Of a stretch of 64,000 bases of DNA, positions 31,850 to 39,949 are shown one piece after another. Under the pieces are notes generated by a model. That model did not search any database, was not told the DNA's origin, and worked only from the letters and a program-made list of their open reading frames with translations. Origin of the DNA: Candidatus Firestoneibacteriota bacterium. GTDB taxonomy: Bacteria; Oederibacteriota; D2-FULL-39-29; CAIOVX01. How positions within the stretch are numbered: position 1 is the first letter of the stretch; the number at the start of each line of letters is the position of its first letter. A program made the position numbers and the translations under genes. The stretch spans positions 1 to 64,000 of the forward strand of contig CAIOVX010000022.1 in the NCBI GenBank assembly GCA_903861835.1, written 5' to 3'.

Positions 31850-33345
31850 AAATCTTAAGGATTGGCTTTGGATTTGCCGCGGCCTTTATTCTTCTGGCCT
31901 GCGCCCCTCTGTTTGCCGCTGGAACTGCGCCAGACGACACAAGTTTTGCCGGTTTTGTCCAGCCTAACGGCGAGAAGAGTTTTGTCGCTTTTCCGGAATA
32001 TCCGACGGCGCGCGCCTGGCGGTACCAGCATGATGATGATGTAGATCTGCACGCCACGGCGAAAGGTGTAGGGCCGGATTCCGGAATGGTGATTTTCACC
32101 GAAAAAGGGGAAAATCCCGGAGAAGTCATGTTCTATGATGTCGGAGCCAGGGGTGATGACCTGAAAAAATATAAAGGCATTTCCTTCTGGATGCGCGGCG
32201 ACGGAGGGAGCGGCAACCTCTCTTTCGGCACCAACTGGAACCAGAAAGTCGCGTCCTACGCGCGAATGGGCAAGTTTCCTCTCTCGCAAAAAGTCTGGAA
32301 AAAGTATTTTGTGCCCTGGAAGAGCTTTACGCCGGATGTGAGCGAGAAAGGATTTTATTTCATCAATGCAAAACTTGCACCGGGCGCGCCAAGACAGGCC
32401 TGGGCGGTAATTGCCAGGCTTAATTTCTATTCCGAGCAGGTTACCGAAAAGATTGAAGACCGAAAGACTGATGACCCGCCGGGCATGCTGCCCGCGGAAC
32501 AATTTGTAACCGGAGCCGGTAAGTTTATTCCCAAAGTTCTGGCAAAACTTAAGGAAGGCAAGCCGGTTACAATAGTTTGTGCAGGGGATTCCATAACGGC
32601 AGGCGCCCAGATGACCTACAAGCCCAATAAAGCGCCGAACAGAGACTATGACGCCTATGTGTATTTCGCGGTCCTGCAGAAAAAACTGGCCGAATTCTAT
32701 AAATACAAAAAAGCCAGATATGCCATGAAGATGTGGCAAGCGGTGGACAAGAAGACCGGAAAAACGGCTTCAGGCGCGGCGGCGGACGGTTTTGCCGTGG
32801 TGACCCCCGGGCTTTCCGAAGCGGCCCTCGCGGGTTTTGACGGGCTTCAGGTAATAAGCGTGGGCGCGGGAGGCAAGAACACTCAGTTCGGCGCAGATCA
32901 TATTTCCGATGTGACTATGTTCAATCCGGACCTGGTTATCTGGTTCTACGGAGTCAATGATACTTTGAGCAAGGGTCTTAACGCCTACACTTCCAATACT
33001 GAACGGGCGATAAAGGCTTTGCAGGACAAAAAAATAGAGGTAATACTTGCCGGGCCAACATTTTTTCTGGGAAAGGGATATTTTGAGAACGGGATCGCTT
33101 TCCGCGAGCCGGCGAGGGAACTTGCATCGAGCCTGAACGTTCCCTTTGTAGACCAGTCAGGCGCTTTTACGGCCCGCGGAAGAAGGTACATCGGGGATCT
33201 TTTGAGCGACGGCGTTCATCCCAATGAATACGGACACAAAATGCTCGCTTCGACGCTTGCTGCCGCTCTTGGAGTCCCGGGCCAGTTTGTCTGGGACCAG
33301 CCGATGTTTCTCGCTGCGAAAAACGGCGCGAAACCGGGTAACTGA
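31846..33345 (+). CDS. Secreted SGNH/GDSL hydrolase with N-terminal CBM-like domain
   Basis: A 499-residue exported protein. Signal peptide (IGFGFAAAFILLACAPLFAAG). Residues about 30-200 look like a CBM11-type jelly roll (DLKKYKGISFWMRGDGGSGN ... WKKYFVPWKSFTPD). Residues about 240-490 are an SGNH esterase with block I VCAGDSITAGAQ (Ser), block III GVND, and block V SDGVHPNEYGHKM (Asp and His). The family deacetylates or de-esterifies polysaccharides and lipids. An inserted Lys-rich stretch lies between blocks I and II. Likely trims acyl groups from extracellular glycans; substrate unknown. Confidence 0.86.
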   Translation: MKILRIGFGFAAAFILLACAPLFAAGTAPDDTSFAGFVQPNGEKSFVAFPEYPTARAWRYQHDDDVDLHATAKGVGPDSGMVIFTEKGENPGEVMFYDVGARGDDLKKYKGISFWMRGDGGSGNLSFGTNWNQKVASYARMGKFPLSQKVWKKYFVPWKSFTPDVSEKGFYFINAKLAPGAPRQAWAVIARLNFYSEQVTEKIEDRKTDDPPGMLPAEQFVTGAGKFIPKVLAKLKEGKPVTIVCAGDSITAGAQMTYKPNKAPNRDYDAYVYFAVLQKKLAEFYKYKKARYAMKMWQAVDKKTGKTASGAAADGFAVVTPGLSEAALAGFDGLQVISVGAGGKNTQFGADHISDVTMFNPDLVIWFYGVNDTLSKGLNAYTSNTERAIKALQDKKIEVILAGPTFFLGKGYFENGIAFREPARELASSLNVPFVDQSGAFTARGRRYIGDLLSDGVHPNEYGHKMLASTLAAALGVPGQFVWDQPMFLAAKNGAKPGN

Positions 33346-33377
33346 TGAAATTACCGCGCGGCACAAAAGGGGCTAAA

Positions 33378-34190
33378 ATGAAAAAGCTTGTTCTTGCCGC
33401 GGTTGCGGTTATGGCTTCTTTTGTGTTGCAGGCGGGCGGCGCAAAGGGCATATTGATAGCCGAAGAGAGTTTCAATTATGAGAACAAGGCTGACCTGGAC
33501 GGCCAGAACGGCGGGACCGGCTGGGCAGGGCCGTGGTTTAACAGCCCGCTTGAAAAGCAGCGTAACAAAATAAAGGTTCCCGGACTGGAATTTCCCGGCT
33601 TGAAAACTTCCGGCGGTCGCCTTTTTGAAACCGGGAAAGACAACAGGAGCTTTCGCGATATTGACACCTCGCGCCCTGAAGTAGCGGGCCTGCTGGAAAC
33701 GGGGGATTACAAGAAGCCCGCGTTTGGAAAGCACGGAACCACGATCTGGTTTTCCTTTATAATGAAGCTCGCCGGCGGCAACGCCTATTCCGGCCTGCAT
33801 CTTTCTGATTGCGTCGAGCCGGAGAAGGACAGCTTCGGCAACAAGAAGCACCAGCGGATACAACTCGGCAGGAACAATAAAGATCCGCACTATTCGCTTC
33901 TGCGCGTGACCAACGGCGGGCCGGGGCCGGGGAACTGGTACTCAAATACCCTGGTTGACGAAACAGTCCGCCTGGTCGTCTGCCGTTTTGATTTCAAAGA
34001 TCCTGCCGACGAGGGCTGGATGTGGCTGGACCCGAAGCCGGGCGCGGAGCCGGAGGCCTTAAAGGCCGATGTCCACGCCGATAAAATATCGCACTTTATG
34101 TTCAACTCCATAAACGCGGGAGGAAACGCGAAGAGCGAGGTGGACGAAATAAGGATAGGAACTGCCTACTCTTCGGTTACGCCCAAATAA
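33378..34190 (+). CDS. Secreted LamG-like protein
   Basis: A 270-residue protein. ATG 33378 is chosen because it gives an immediate signal peptide (KLVLAAVAVMASFVLQAGG) and follows AAAAGGGG; an ATG at 33345 overlapping the previous stop would add 11 residues. The mature part (ESFNYENKADLDGQNGGTGW, TIWFSFIMKLAGG, LRVTNGGPGPGNWYS, DEGWMWLDPKPGAEP, SEVDEIRIGTAY) has the concanavalin/LamG jelly-roll pattern common in planctomycete-like exoproteins. Probably a glycan-binding partner of the SGNH hydrolase encoded just before. Confidence 0.7.
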   Translation: MKKLVLAAVAVMASFVLQAGGAKGILIAEESFNYENKADLDGQNGGTGWAGPWFNSPLEKQRNKIKVPGLEFPGLKTSGGRLFETGKDNRSFRDIDTSRPEVAGLLETGDYKKPAFGKHGTTIWFSFIMKLAGGNAYSGLHLSDCVEPEKDSFGNKKHQRIQLGRNNKDPHYSLLRVTNGGPGPGNWYSNTLVDETVRLVVCRFDFKDPADEGWMWLDPKPGAEPEALKADVHADKISHFMFNSINAGGNAKSEVDEIRIGTAYSSVTPK

Positions 34191-34742
34191 ATGCAAAAGG
34201 CGGACAACAATCCGATTACAATGATACGGAGCGATCTTTCGGGGATTCCTGAATACGAATTTCCGAAACCCTATAGCGTAAAATGGTACAGGCCGGGCGA
34301 CGAAAAACGTTGGTTTGAGATTTCCAAATCCGCGGATGAATACAACAACATTGTTCCTGAAACTTTCAGGGAAGAATTCGGCGCGGACGAAAGAACTATT
34401 TCAAAGAGGCAGTTCTTCCTGCTTGACGCCGGGAAGAACTATGTCGGGACCTGCACTTCCTGGTTTGATGATAATTTCTCAGGAGAAAAATTCGGAAGGA
34501 TTCACTGGCTGGCGATAGTTCCCGGCCTGCAAGGCAGAGGGCTTTCAAACCCTATGCTGAGTCTTGGCTTGAAACGGATGGCAGAACTCGGGCACAAAAA
34601 AGCCTATCTGGCAACTTCTTCGGCAAGGATACCGGCGATTTCGCTGTATCTTAAATTCGGTTTTATCCCGCTGGTCCTTTCGGAAGAAGAAGGCAATACC
34701 TGGAAAAATATAATTGTAAAGTTGGATAAATACGATTTATAA
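34191..34742 (+). CDS. GNAT-family N-acetyltransferase
   Basis: A 183-residue cytoplasmic protein. The acetyl-CoA-binding motif A is seen as IHWLAIVPGLQGRGLSNPML (about residues 105-125), followed by AELGHKKAYLATSSARIPAI and LYLKFGFIPL, the GNAT motif B. Starts directly after the preceding stop codon. The acceptor cannot be predicted from sequence. Confidence 0.85.
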   Translation: MQKADNNPITMIRSDLSGIPEYEFPKPYSVKWYRPGDEKRWFEISKSADEYNNIVPETFREEFGADERTISKRQFFLLDAGKNYVGTCTSWFDDNFSGEKFGRIHWLAIVPGLQGRGLSNPMLSLGLKRMAELGHKKAYLATSSARIPAISLYLKFGFIPLVLSEEEGNTWKNIIVKLDKYDL

Positions 34743-34752
34743 TCAGGTAGTT

Positions 34753-35478
34753 ATGTTGCCAAAAGAAGATATCAGTCTTCATTGCCGGGAACTAAACCGC
34801 TGCAACCAGCGCGGCGGCCGGCTTTTGTCGCTTGTTGACCTTTACAAAGCCAAGACTATGCACCTGGAATTGGCGGCTTTCCTGCTTTACAAGGTGTCCC
34901 GGGGCGATTCTTTTGTCACCGGAGCGGTTCCCGGCGGCGCCGGCAAGACCACAGTGATGTGCGCTTTAGCCAACGCTATACCGTCCGGAATTCCCATCAG
35001 GCACGCGGCGCGCATCAACGAGATTATTGACGGAGAACGGGCACACGCTTCCTGCTATATCTGCCACGAGATGAGCGAAGGAGGGTATTTCGGCTACCTG
35101 TGGGGAGAAGAACTCAGGGCGTTTTTCAAATTGAAGAAGTACGGGCACATACTGGCCTCGAACCTTCATGCCGATACGCTGGAGCAGGCCAGATTGAAAA
35201 TAACAAAACAGAACAAAGTAACTGAAGAATCCTTTAACGCCGTGAATATTTATGTTTTCATTACGCAGGGGATAACCAGGGAGATAAAATCGGCCTGGTA
35301 CTCTCCCGGAAACGGAAGGGAACACGCTCCGGTGTATGCGGCCGGAAAATTCAACGCCGGCAGTTTTATCGGAAAAAAAGAGCACGCGATGTATATGGAG
35401 TTCATAAGAGAATGCGCGGAAAATAATGTTGTAACCCTGGAGGATTTCAGGGCTGAACTGCTGGAATTCCGCGAGTAA
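34753..35478 (+). CDS. Small P-loop ATPase resembling secretion ATPase core
   Basis: A 241-residue protein with a Walker A loop VPGGAGKTTVMCAL (about residues 61-72) and an SNLHADTLEQARLKI segment (about 134-148) like the His box of VirB11/TadA/GspE ATPases. It lacks the N-terminal domain and the Asp box of full-length secretion ATPases. The C-terminal third is unlike them. It precedes a small membrane protein gene by 12 bp, which could be a partner. Family assignment is tentative. Confidence 0.6.
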   Translation: MLPKEDISLHCRELNRCNQRGGRLLSLVDLYKAKTMHLELAAFLLYKVSRGDSFVTGAVPGGAGKTTVMCALANAIPSGIPIRHAARINEIIDGERAHASCYICHEMSEGGYFGYLWGEELRAFFKLKKYGHILASNLHADTLEQARLKITKQNKVTEESFNAVNIYVFITQGITREIKSAWYSPGNGREHAPVYAAGKFNAGSFIGKKEHAMYMEFIRECAENNVVTLEDFRAELLEFRE

Positions 35479-35490
35479 AACAGGGGCGAT

Positions 35491-36093
35491 ATGATGTCAG
35501 AGAATGAGAAACATAGGCATATTCATCAGGAAAAACAGCCGGGGTTAATGTCAGACGGCAGGGCCGGAAGGGAAAAGCTTCTGGACGCCTCCGAGATTTC
35601 TCTGGTGCTGGACACCTATGACGATATTTTTTCCGATTTTGACCCGAGGCCCTACGACCACAGGTCGCTCTCCCAGGATTTCCTGACCGAAGCAAAGCAC
35701 GCGGCGAGAGACAAGATTTCAGGGCTGGAGCTCAAGTTTCTCATACCGAAGGCCCTGCAGGACCCCGGCAAGGAAGAGCTTATTGAGCTGCGGCTGCGCG
35801 AGCATTTTGAGAAGCACGCGCATATGATACGCCAGGAAATCACGTCGGGAAGGTTGAGAGGAATCGTACTGGTTATTATCGGGATGTTTATAACCGTCGC
35901 GGCGGCCGCTCTCGGCTATTTCTTCAAGCAAAATGTCGCCGCGGAGATTGCTGTCGTGGTGCTGGAACCGGCCGGTTGGTTTACAATATGGAACGGGCTG
36001 GATATGTCGGTATTCGCTACCAGAGGAAAGGGAGTGGATCTTTCGTTTTACGAGAAAATGCAGGACGCGGAGATTACATTTGAGGGATATTAA
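35491..36093 (+). CDS. Membrane protein of unknown function
   Basis: A 200-residue protein with a charged N-terminal half (about residues 1-120, rich in Glu/Lys/Arg) and a C-terminal membrane region of one or two helices (GIVLVIIGMFITVAAAALGYF; IAVVVLEPAGWFTIWNGL). A second ATG one codon later is possible. It follows the P-loop ATPase by 12 bp. No family recognised. Confidence 0.7.
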   Translation: MMSENEKHRHIHQEKQPGLMSDGRAGREKLLDASEISLVLDTYDDIFSDFDPRPYDHRSLSQDFLTEAKHAARDKISGLELKFLIPKALQDPGKEELIELRLREHFEKHAHMIRQEITSGRLRGIVLVIIGMFITVAAAALGYFFKQNVAAEIAVVVLEPAGWFTIWNGLDMSVFATRGKGVDLSFYEKMQDAEITFEGY

Positions 36094-36111
36094 GGGCAAG
36101 AGGCAAATACT

Positions 36112-36197
36112 AAATTCGAAATTTGAAGTCCGCCTGCAGTTCCTGCAGGCGAGATCTCGCCTATTTGCAAGCAAATAGGCGGACTCGAAATTCGAAA
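36112..36197. repeat. AATTCGAA-flanked three-way-junction palindrome
   Basis: Outer arms AGTCCGCC (36127-36134) and GGCGGACT (36178-36185) enclose two hairpins: CGCCTGCAG-TTC-like loop-CTGCAGGCG (36131-36151) and CGCCTATTTG-CAAG-CAAATAGGCG (36158-36181), joined by the palindrome GAGATCTC. AATTCGAAATT words flank both sides. Confidence 0.8.
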
Positions 36198-36276
36198 CAA
36201 CAAGCAAAAACGGAAGCAGTTCCTGTCGTGAATTTCAGATTCCTAATTTCTTGCTTTGGTTGTATCAGGAGGGAAT

Positions 36277-36504
36277 ATGGCTGATTCAGAGAAAGGACTG
36301 GTAAGCAAGGCTAAAAAGTATCTGAAGGAAGAATACGGCGAAGATACCGTCTCTATGACGGTTACGAGAAACACCGTGACCAAAGGAAAAGGCGTGCTCT
36401 TTGCGGATTGCACGGTCAGCATTGACGGTGAGGAATCCGATTGGAGCAAAGAGTTCTATTTTGAAGCAGGGGAAATCACCCATATGAACTGGGAAAGAAG
36501 GTAG
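36277..36504 (+). CDS. Small hypothetical protein
   Basis: A 75-residue acidic and polar protein without signal or membrane segment. ATG 36277 follows CAGGAGGGAAT and is preferred over an in-frame ATG 7 codons earlier. The sequence (KAKKYLKEEYGEDTVSMTVT, VLFADCTVSIDGEESDWSKE) suggests an alpha-beta fold like a small nuclear-transport-factor or ferredoxin-like domain, without a confident match. The next gene starts 4 bp beyond the stop. Confidence 0.7.
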   Translation: MADSEKGLVSKAKKYLKEEYGEDTVSMTVTRNTVTKGKGVLFADCTVSIDGEESDWSKEFYFEAGEITHMNWERR

Positions 36505-36507
36505 CCG

Positions 36508-37380
36508 GTGAGAAACAACGCTATATTTTACTCGGTGGGGAGCAAAATAGCCGCGCATCTTTACCTGCCTAACGCCTTTGATGCTGCAAAAAAATACCCG
36601 TCGGTAGTTCTTTGCCACGGATTTGCCGGCATAAAAGAAGCGCTGGTTCCGCCCTATGCGGAAGGTTTCGCGAAGAACGGTTTCATCGTCCTGGCTTTTG
36701 ATTACAGGGGTTTCGGAGAGTCGGAAGGCGAGCCCGGCAGCCTCATTCCGGATAATCAGGTAACTGATATACGGAACGCCATAACCTATATTTCCTCTCT
36801 GGCCAATGTTGATCAGGCAAAGATCGGACTCTGGGGTTCCTCTTTCGGAGGAGCGAATGCGGTGAAAGCGGCCGCGCTGGACGGGCGCGTGAGAGCGGTT
36901 GTCGCCCAACTTACTTTTGCCGACGGAGAGAGAGTAGTTACTGGAGGGTTAAAGCCCGAAGAGAAAGCAAAACTCCTTGCGACTTTGCAGAAGGTCTGGT
37001 CCCGCGCGGTCACCTCCAACAAAAATATGATGATGTCTCTTGATCAGATTTTGACCGACGCGGATTCTAAAGCCTTCTTCGCGAAGATCACGGCCGAGTA
37101 TCCGAAGACTAATGTAAAAATACCTTTCCAGTTCGTTAGATACAGCATGGAATATAAACCCGAAAAATACGCGAAACTTTTAAAGTGCCCGCTCTTTGTG
37201 CTGGGCGCGGAGAAAGACATTGTAAATCCCCCCGCCGAGTCAAAGGCGCTGTATGACGCGGCAAATGAACCAAAAAAACTCTATATGGTGAAAGGGGCAA
37301 CGCATTACGAAGTCTATTCAGGCGCGAAATTTGACGAGGCCTTCGCGCAGGAACTGGCATGGTTCAAACGTTTTTTGTGA
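36508..37380 (+). CDS. Alpha/beta hydrolase
   Basis: A 290-residue cytoplasmic hydrolase from a GTG start behind GAAAGAAGG. Features: oxyanion HGFAGIKEAL, the FDYRGFGESEGE strand, nucleophile elbow GLWGSSFGGANAV (Ser about 113), acid in GAEKDIVNPP and catalytic His in GATHYEVYSG. Resembles the dienelactone hydrolase/acylpeptide-like group (DUF1100-type). Substrate unknown; neighbours give no clue. Confidence 0.85.
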   Translation: MRNNAIFYSVGSKIAAHLYLPNAFDAAKKYPSVVLCHGFAGIKEALVPPYAEGFAKNGFIVLAFDYRGFGESEGEPGSLIPDNQVTDIRNAITYISSLANVDQAKIGLWGSSFGGANAVKAAALDGRVRAVVAQLTFADGERVVTGGLKPEEKAKLLATLQKVWSRAVTSNKNMMMSLDQILTDADSKAFFAKITAEYPKTNVKIPFQFVRYSMEYKPEKYAKLLKCPLFVLGAEKDIVNPPAESKALYDAANEPKKLYMVKGATHYEVYSGAKFDEAFAQELAWFKRFL

Positions 37381-37455
37381 TTACACGGACCATGGCCCTG
37401 AACCCGAAAGGATTTGAGTGGTTCAGGGTTAGAACGGCAGATTACGCAGATTAAT
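37378..37455. repeat. GATTAC words around a CCCTGAACC hairpin
   Basis: GATTACACGGA on the left and GATTACGCAGATTAA on the right (same orientation here) flank a hairpin CCCTGAACC (37396-37404) / GGTTCAGGG (37420-37428). It occupies the 90-bp gap before the M20 peptidase gene. Confidence 0.65.
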
Positions 37456-37470
37456 GATTTGAGGAGCCTT

Positions 37471-38661
37471 ATGAGTATTCTTGATGAAGCAAAGAAGCTA
37501 AAACCCTATCTTGTCAAAATAAGGAGAGACATTCATTCCAGACCTGAACTAGGCTTTGAGGAATACGTGACCCAGGCCTATATCATCAAAGAACTAAAAA
37601 AACTTCGCATACCCTATAAGACAATGATCAAGACCGGCGTAGTCGGGCTCATCAAAGGAAAGAAGCCCGGGAAGACTATATTGCTTCGCGCCGATATTGA
37701 TGCGCTCCCGATATTGGAGGAAAACACCTGTTCTTACAAGTCTAAAAATAAGGGCGTTATGCACGCCTGCGGTCACGACACTCACACGGCAATGGTGCTT
37801 GGCGCCGCAAGAATCCTGGCAGCGAGAAAAAATGAAATGGCAGGGAACATCAAGCTTGTATTCCAGCCGAGGGAAGAGTTCGCTGAGAGCGAGTATGATC
37901 CAGCGGAAGAAATGGTGCGCCTCGGAGTTATGCGGAATCCTAAAGTTGACATGTGCGCCGCCCTCCATGCGGATCCTTCAATTCCCGCGGGGAAGGTTAA
38001 AGTAATTCACGGGCCTGTAATGGCTAATGCCGATAAGTTCAATATACGAATACTTGGCGTTGGCGCGCACGGATCCGAACCTCAGAACGCGAGGGACGCA
38101 GTCTATGCCTCGGCCGCTGTCATACAGGGGCTTCAATCGGTAGTCTCGCGTAATGTGGCTCCAATTCACTCTGCGGTCGTATCGGTAACGATGGTACACG
38201 GCGGGACTGCCATGAATGTAATACCCCCCGAAGTCAAGCTTGGCGGTACCATCAGGACCTTAAACGATAGGGTTTACAAACTGGTAAAAAATTCAATGCG
38301 GCGCGTCGTTGAGAAAACCTGTGAAAGCCTTGGCCTTAAAGGAGAGATAGACTTCATAAAATGCTATCCGGCTTTTGCCAATGACGAGAGAGCCGCGGCG
38401 CTTTTTGAAAGAAGCGCGGCTAAGCTTATAGGGGAACGCAATCTTGTGAAGGGCGGAACTTCCAGTATGGCAGGGGAGAACTTCGCGTATTTCGCCCGCA
38501 AAGCGCCCTCGGTCTTTTGCTGGCTGGGCGTTTCAAAGGGCAAGGGGCAGTATCCGATACACCATCCCCGTTTTGATATAGACGAGAACGCGCTTGTTGT
38601 CGGCGCGGCGGTGCTTGCCGGGTTCGCAGCTGACAACACGGGCTCTGCCGAAGGGAAATGA
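37471..38661 (+). CDS. M20 family amidohydrolase
   Basis: A 396-residue metal-dependent aminoacylase/amidohydrolase. ATG 37471 is preceded by GAGGAGCC; a longer in-frame ATG (37414) lies in repeat DNA. Metal and catalytic motifs: HACGHDTHTAMVLGAA (His, Asp), PREEFAE (catalytic Glu pair as EE), CAALHADPS, and the C-terminal His in PIHHPRFDIDE. The dimerisation lid domain lies at about 190-305. It resembles HipO/amhX hydrolases of N-acyl or N-carbamoyl amino acids. Overlaps the next gene by 4 bp. Confidence 0.9.
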   Translation: MSILDEAKKLKPYLVKIRRDIHSRPELGFEEYVTQAYIIKELKKLRIPYKTMIKTGVVGLIKGKKPGKTILLRADIDALPILEENTCSYKSKNKGVMHACGHDTHTAMVLGAARILAARKNEMAGNIKLVFQPREEFAESEYDPAEEMVRLGVMRNPKVDMCAALHADPSIPAGKVKVIHGPVMANADKFNIRILGVGAHGSEPQNARDAVYASAAVIQGLQSVVSRNVAPIHSAVVSVTMVHGGTAMNVIPPEVKLGGTIRTLNDRVYKLVKNSMRRVVEKTCESLGLKGEIDFIKCYPAFANDERAAALFERSAAKLIGERNLVKGGTSSMAGENFAYFARKAPSVFCWLGVSKGKGQYPIHHPRFDIDENALVVGAAVLAGFAADNTGSAEGK

Positions 38662-39161
38662 AAAAAAATATTTACAGGTTGTCTTTATTCGCACTTGCGC
38701 TTTTTCTAGGCGGCTGCGCGACTATGTCCGGCTATTACCGCACACTGCCCTCGCCTGACGATTCGCTCTTCGGGCAGGGACCCGGACGGAATGTGCTCTC
38801 TGTGGCCAAGAAAATGGTTTATCTGGAAAGAAAGATTGTCAAGGGAAGCTGCTGGGATTGGGTTGATGCCGTTTTTAACCGGGCAGGCTACCCGGTTAAA
38901 AAAAGGAGCACGGTCTTTAAGGGGGACGAAGGCGGGCCCTACGCGGATGTTTCCGTTTTGCGGCCCGGCGACTGGGTGATGCATTACAACCTGGAATACC
39001 CGCCCTATACGCACAGTTCTATTTTTGTCAGGTGGCTTGACAGAAAAGCCCTGGTCGCCGAGGCGTTTGATTATTCGGGGCAGGATAAGGAAGTGCCGGG
39101 GAAACTCGCTAAACATTGCTACGCGAAGGCCTTTGGAATACTGCGGGCTTCGGAAAAATAA
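38658..39161 (+). CDS. Lipoprotein with NlpC/P60-like cysteine hydrolase fold
   Basis: A 167-residue protein with a lipoprotein signal (LSLFALALFLGGCATM). The mature part has a Cys in GSCWDWVDAVFNRAG and a His in PYTHSSIFVRW, spaced as in NlpC/P60 or CHAP amidases (Cys on the helix, His on the following strand). VLRPGDWVMHYN matches the strand often preceding that His. If active it would cut cell-wall peptides. The motif spacing is read by eye, so the fold call is tentative. Coupled to the M20 gene by a 4-bp overlap. Confidence 0.62.
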   Translation: MKKNIYRLSLFALALFLGGCATMSGYYRTLPSPDDSLFGQGPGRNVLSVAKKMVYLERKIVKGSCWDWVDAVFNRAGYPVKKRSTVFKGDEGGPYADVSVLRPGDWVMHYNLEYPPYTHSSIFVRWLDRKALVAEAFDYSGQDKEVPGKLAKHCYAKAFGILRASEK

Positions 39162-39171
39162 GGACGCCTAT

Positions 39172-39909
39172 ATGAATAAGCTCGGTTTGGCAATTTTATT
39201 TGTTTTTACCGCCTCTGTTTTGCTCGGTGCGGCAACAGCGGGTGAAAGATGCGCGCTTGCCGAAAAATATATCGAAGAGAGGTACCTGGACTTGTCCCTG
39301 ATTGACAAGGCAGGGGCGGAACTGGAGGGCGTGCTTAAGAAAGAGCCCGCCAACCTGAAGGCAAGCCTGCTGTTATCCCGCGTCTGGATTTTTCGCGGCG
39401 ACAAAGCGGAAAGCAATGACGAGAAAATAAAATGCTTCGACAAGGCGGCGGAACTCGGCAAGGCAGCGATGGTTATTGACCAAAACTCTGCTGACGCCCA
39501 TTTTTATTACGCGGCAGGTATTGGCAGAAACGCCCAGCTTAAAGGAATATTTAACGCGCTGGGAGTTGTCGGGGAAGTAAAGAAGGAGATGGACCGCACC
39601 CTTGAGCTTAATCCCAAGCATGTGATAGGTCTAAACGCGCTCGCCCGGTATTACCTGGAACTGCCCGGCCTCTTCGGGGGAAGCATTGAAAAGAGCGAGG
39701 AACTGCTCCTTCGGGCCAAAGAGATAGACCCCAACCAATCTATGACTTATGTGACGCTCGCGACGCTTTATGTGCGGCAGGGCAAGCGCGACAGGGCCAA
39801 GGAACTTTGCGAGTTTGTTCTAAACATGAAGGAGCCCACTAAGAAGGCCTATTATGTCCTTGACGACAAACCTGAGGCCGAGAAGCTGCTTCGCGAACTC
39901 TCTAAGTAG
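39172..39909 (+). CDS. Exported TPR protein
   Basis: A 245-residue protein. ATG 39172 gives a signal peptide (LGLAILFVFTASVLLGAATA); an upstream in-frame ATG at 39025 overlaps the lipoprotein gene and is rejected. Helical repeats of TPR type: LEGVLKKEPANLKASLLLSR, AMVIDQNSADAHFYYAAGI, RTLELNPKHVIGLNALARYY, AKEIDPNQSMTYVTLATLYV. The overall layout recalls the TatT/TRAP-associated TPR family. Likely a periplasmic scaffold. Function unknown. Confidence 0.78.
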   Translation: MNKLGLAILFVFTASVLLGAATAGERCALAEKYIEERYLDLSLIDKAGAELEGVLKKEPANLKASLLLSRVWIFRGDKAESNDEKIKCFDKAAELGKAAMVIDQNSADAHFYYAAGIGRNAQLKGIFNALGVVGEVKKEMDRTLELNPKHVIGLNALARYYLELPGLFGGSIEKSEELLLRAKEIDPNQSMTYVTLATLYVRQGKRDRAKELCEFVLNMKEPTKKAYYVLDDKPEAEKLLRELSK

Positions 39910-39935
39910 AACTTCAGGCAATTCCCTTCAAAACC

Positions 39936-39944
39936 TGTTATAAT
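39936..39944 (+). promoter_or_regulatory. Extended -10 promoter of ygiQ
   Basis: TGTTATAAT: TG, one base, TATAAT (39939-39944). The ATG at 39950 falls 6 nt beyond the -10 box, where transcription should start, and no ribosome binding site precedes it. The mRNA may be leaderless. Confidence 0.7.
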
Positions 39945-39949
39945 GGACC

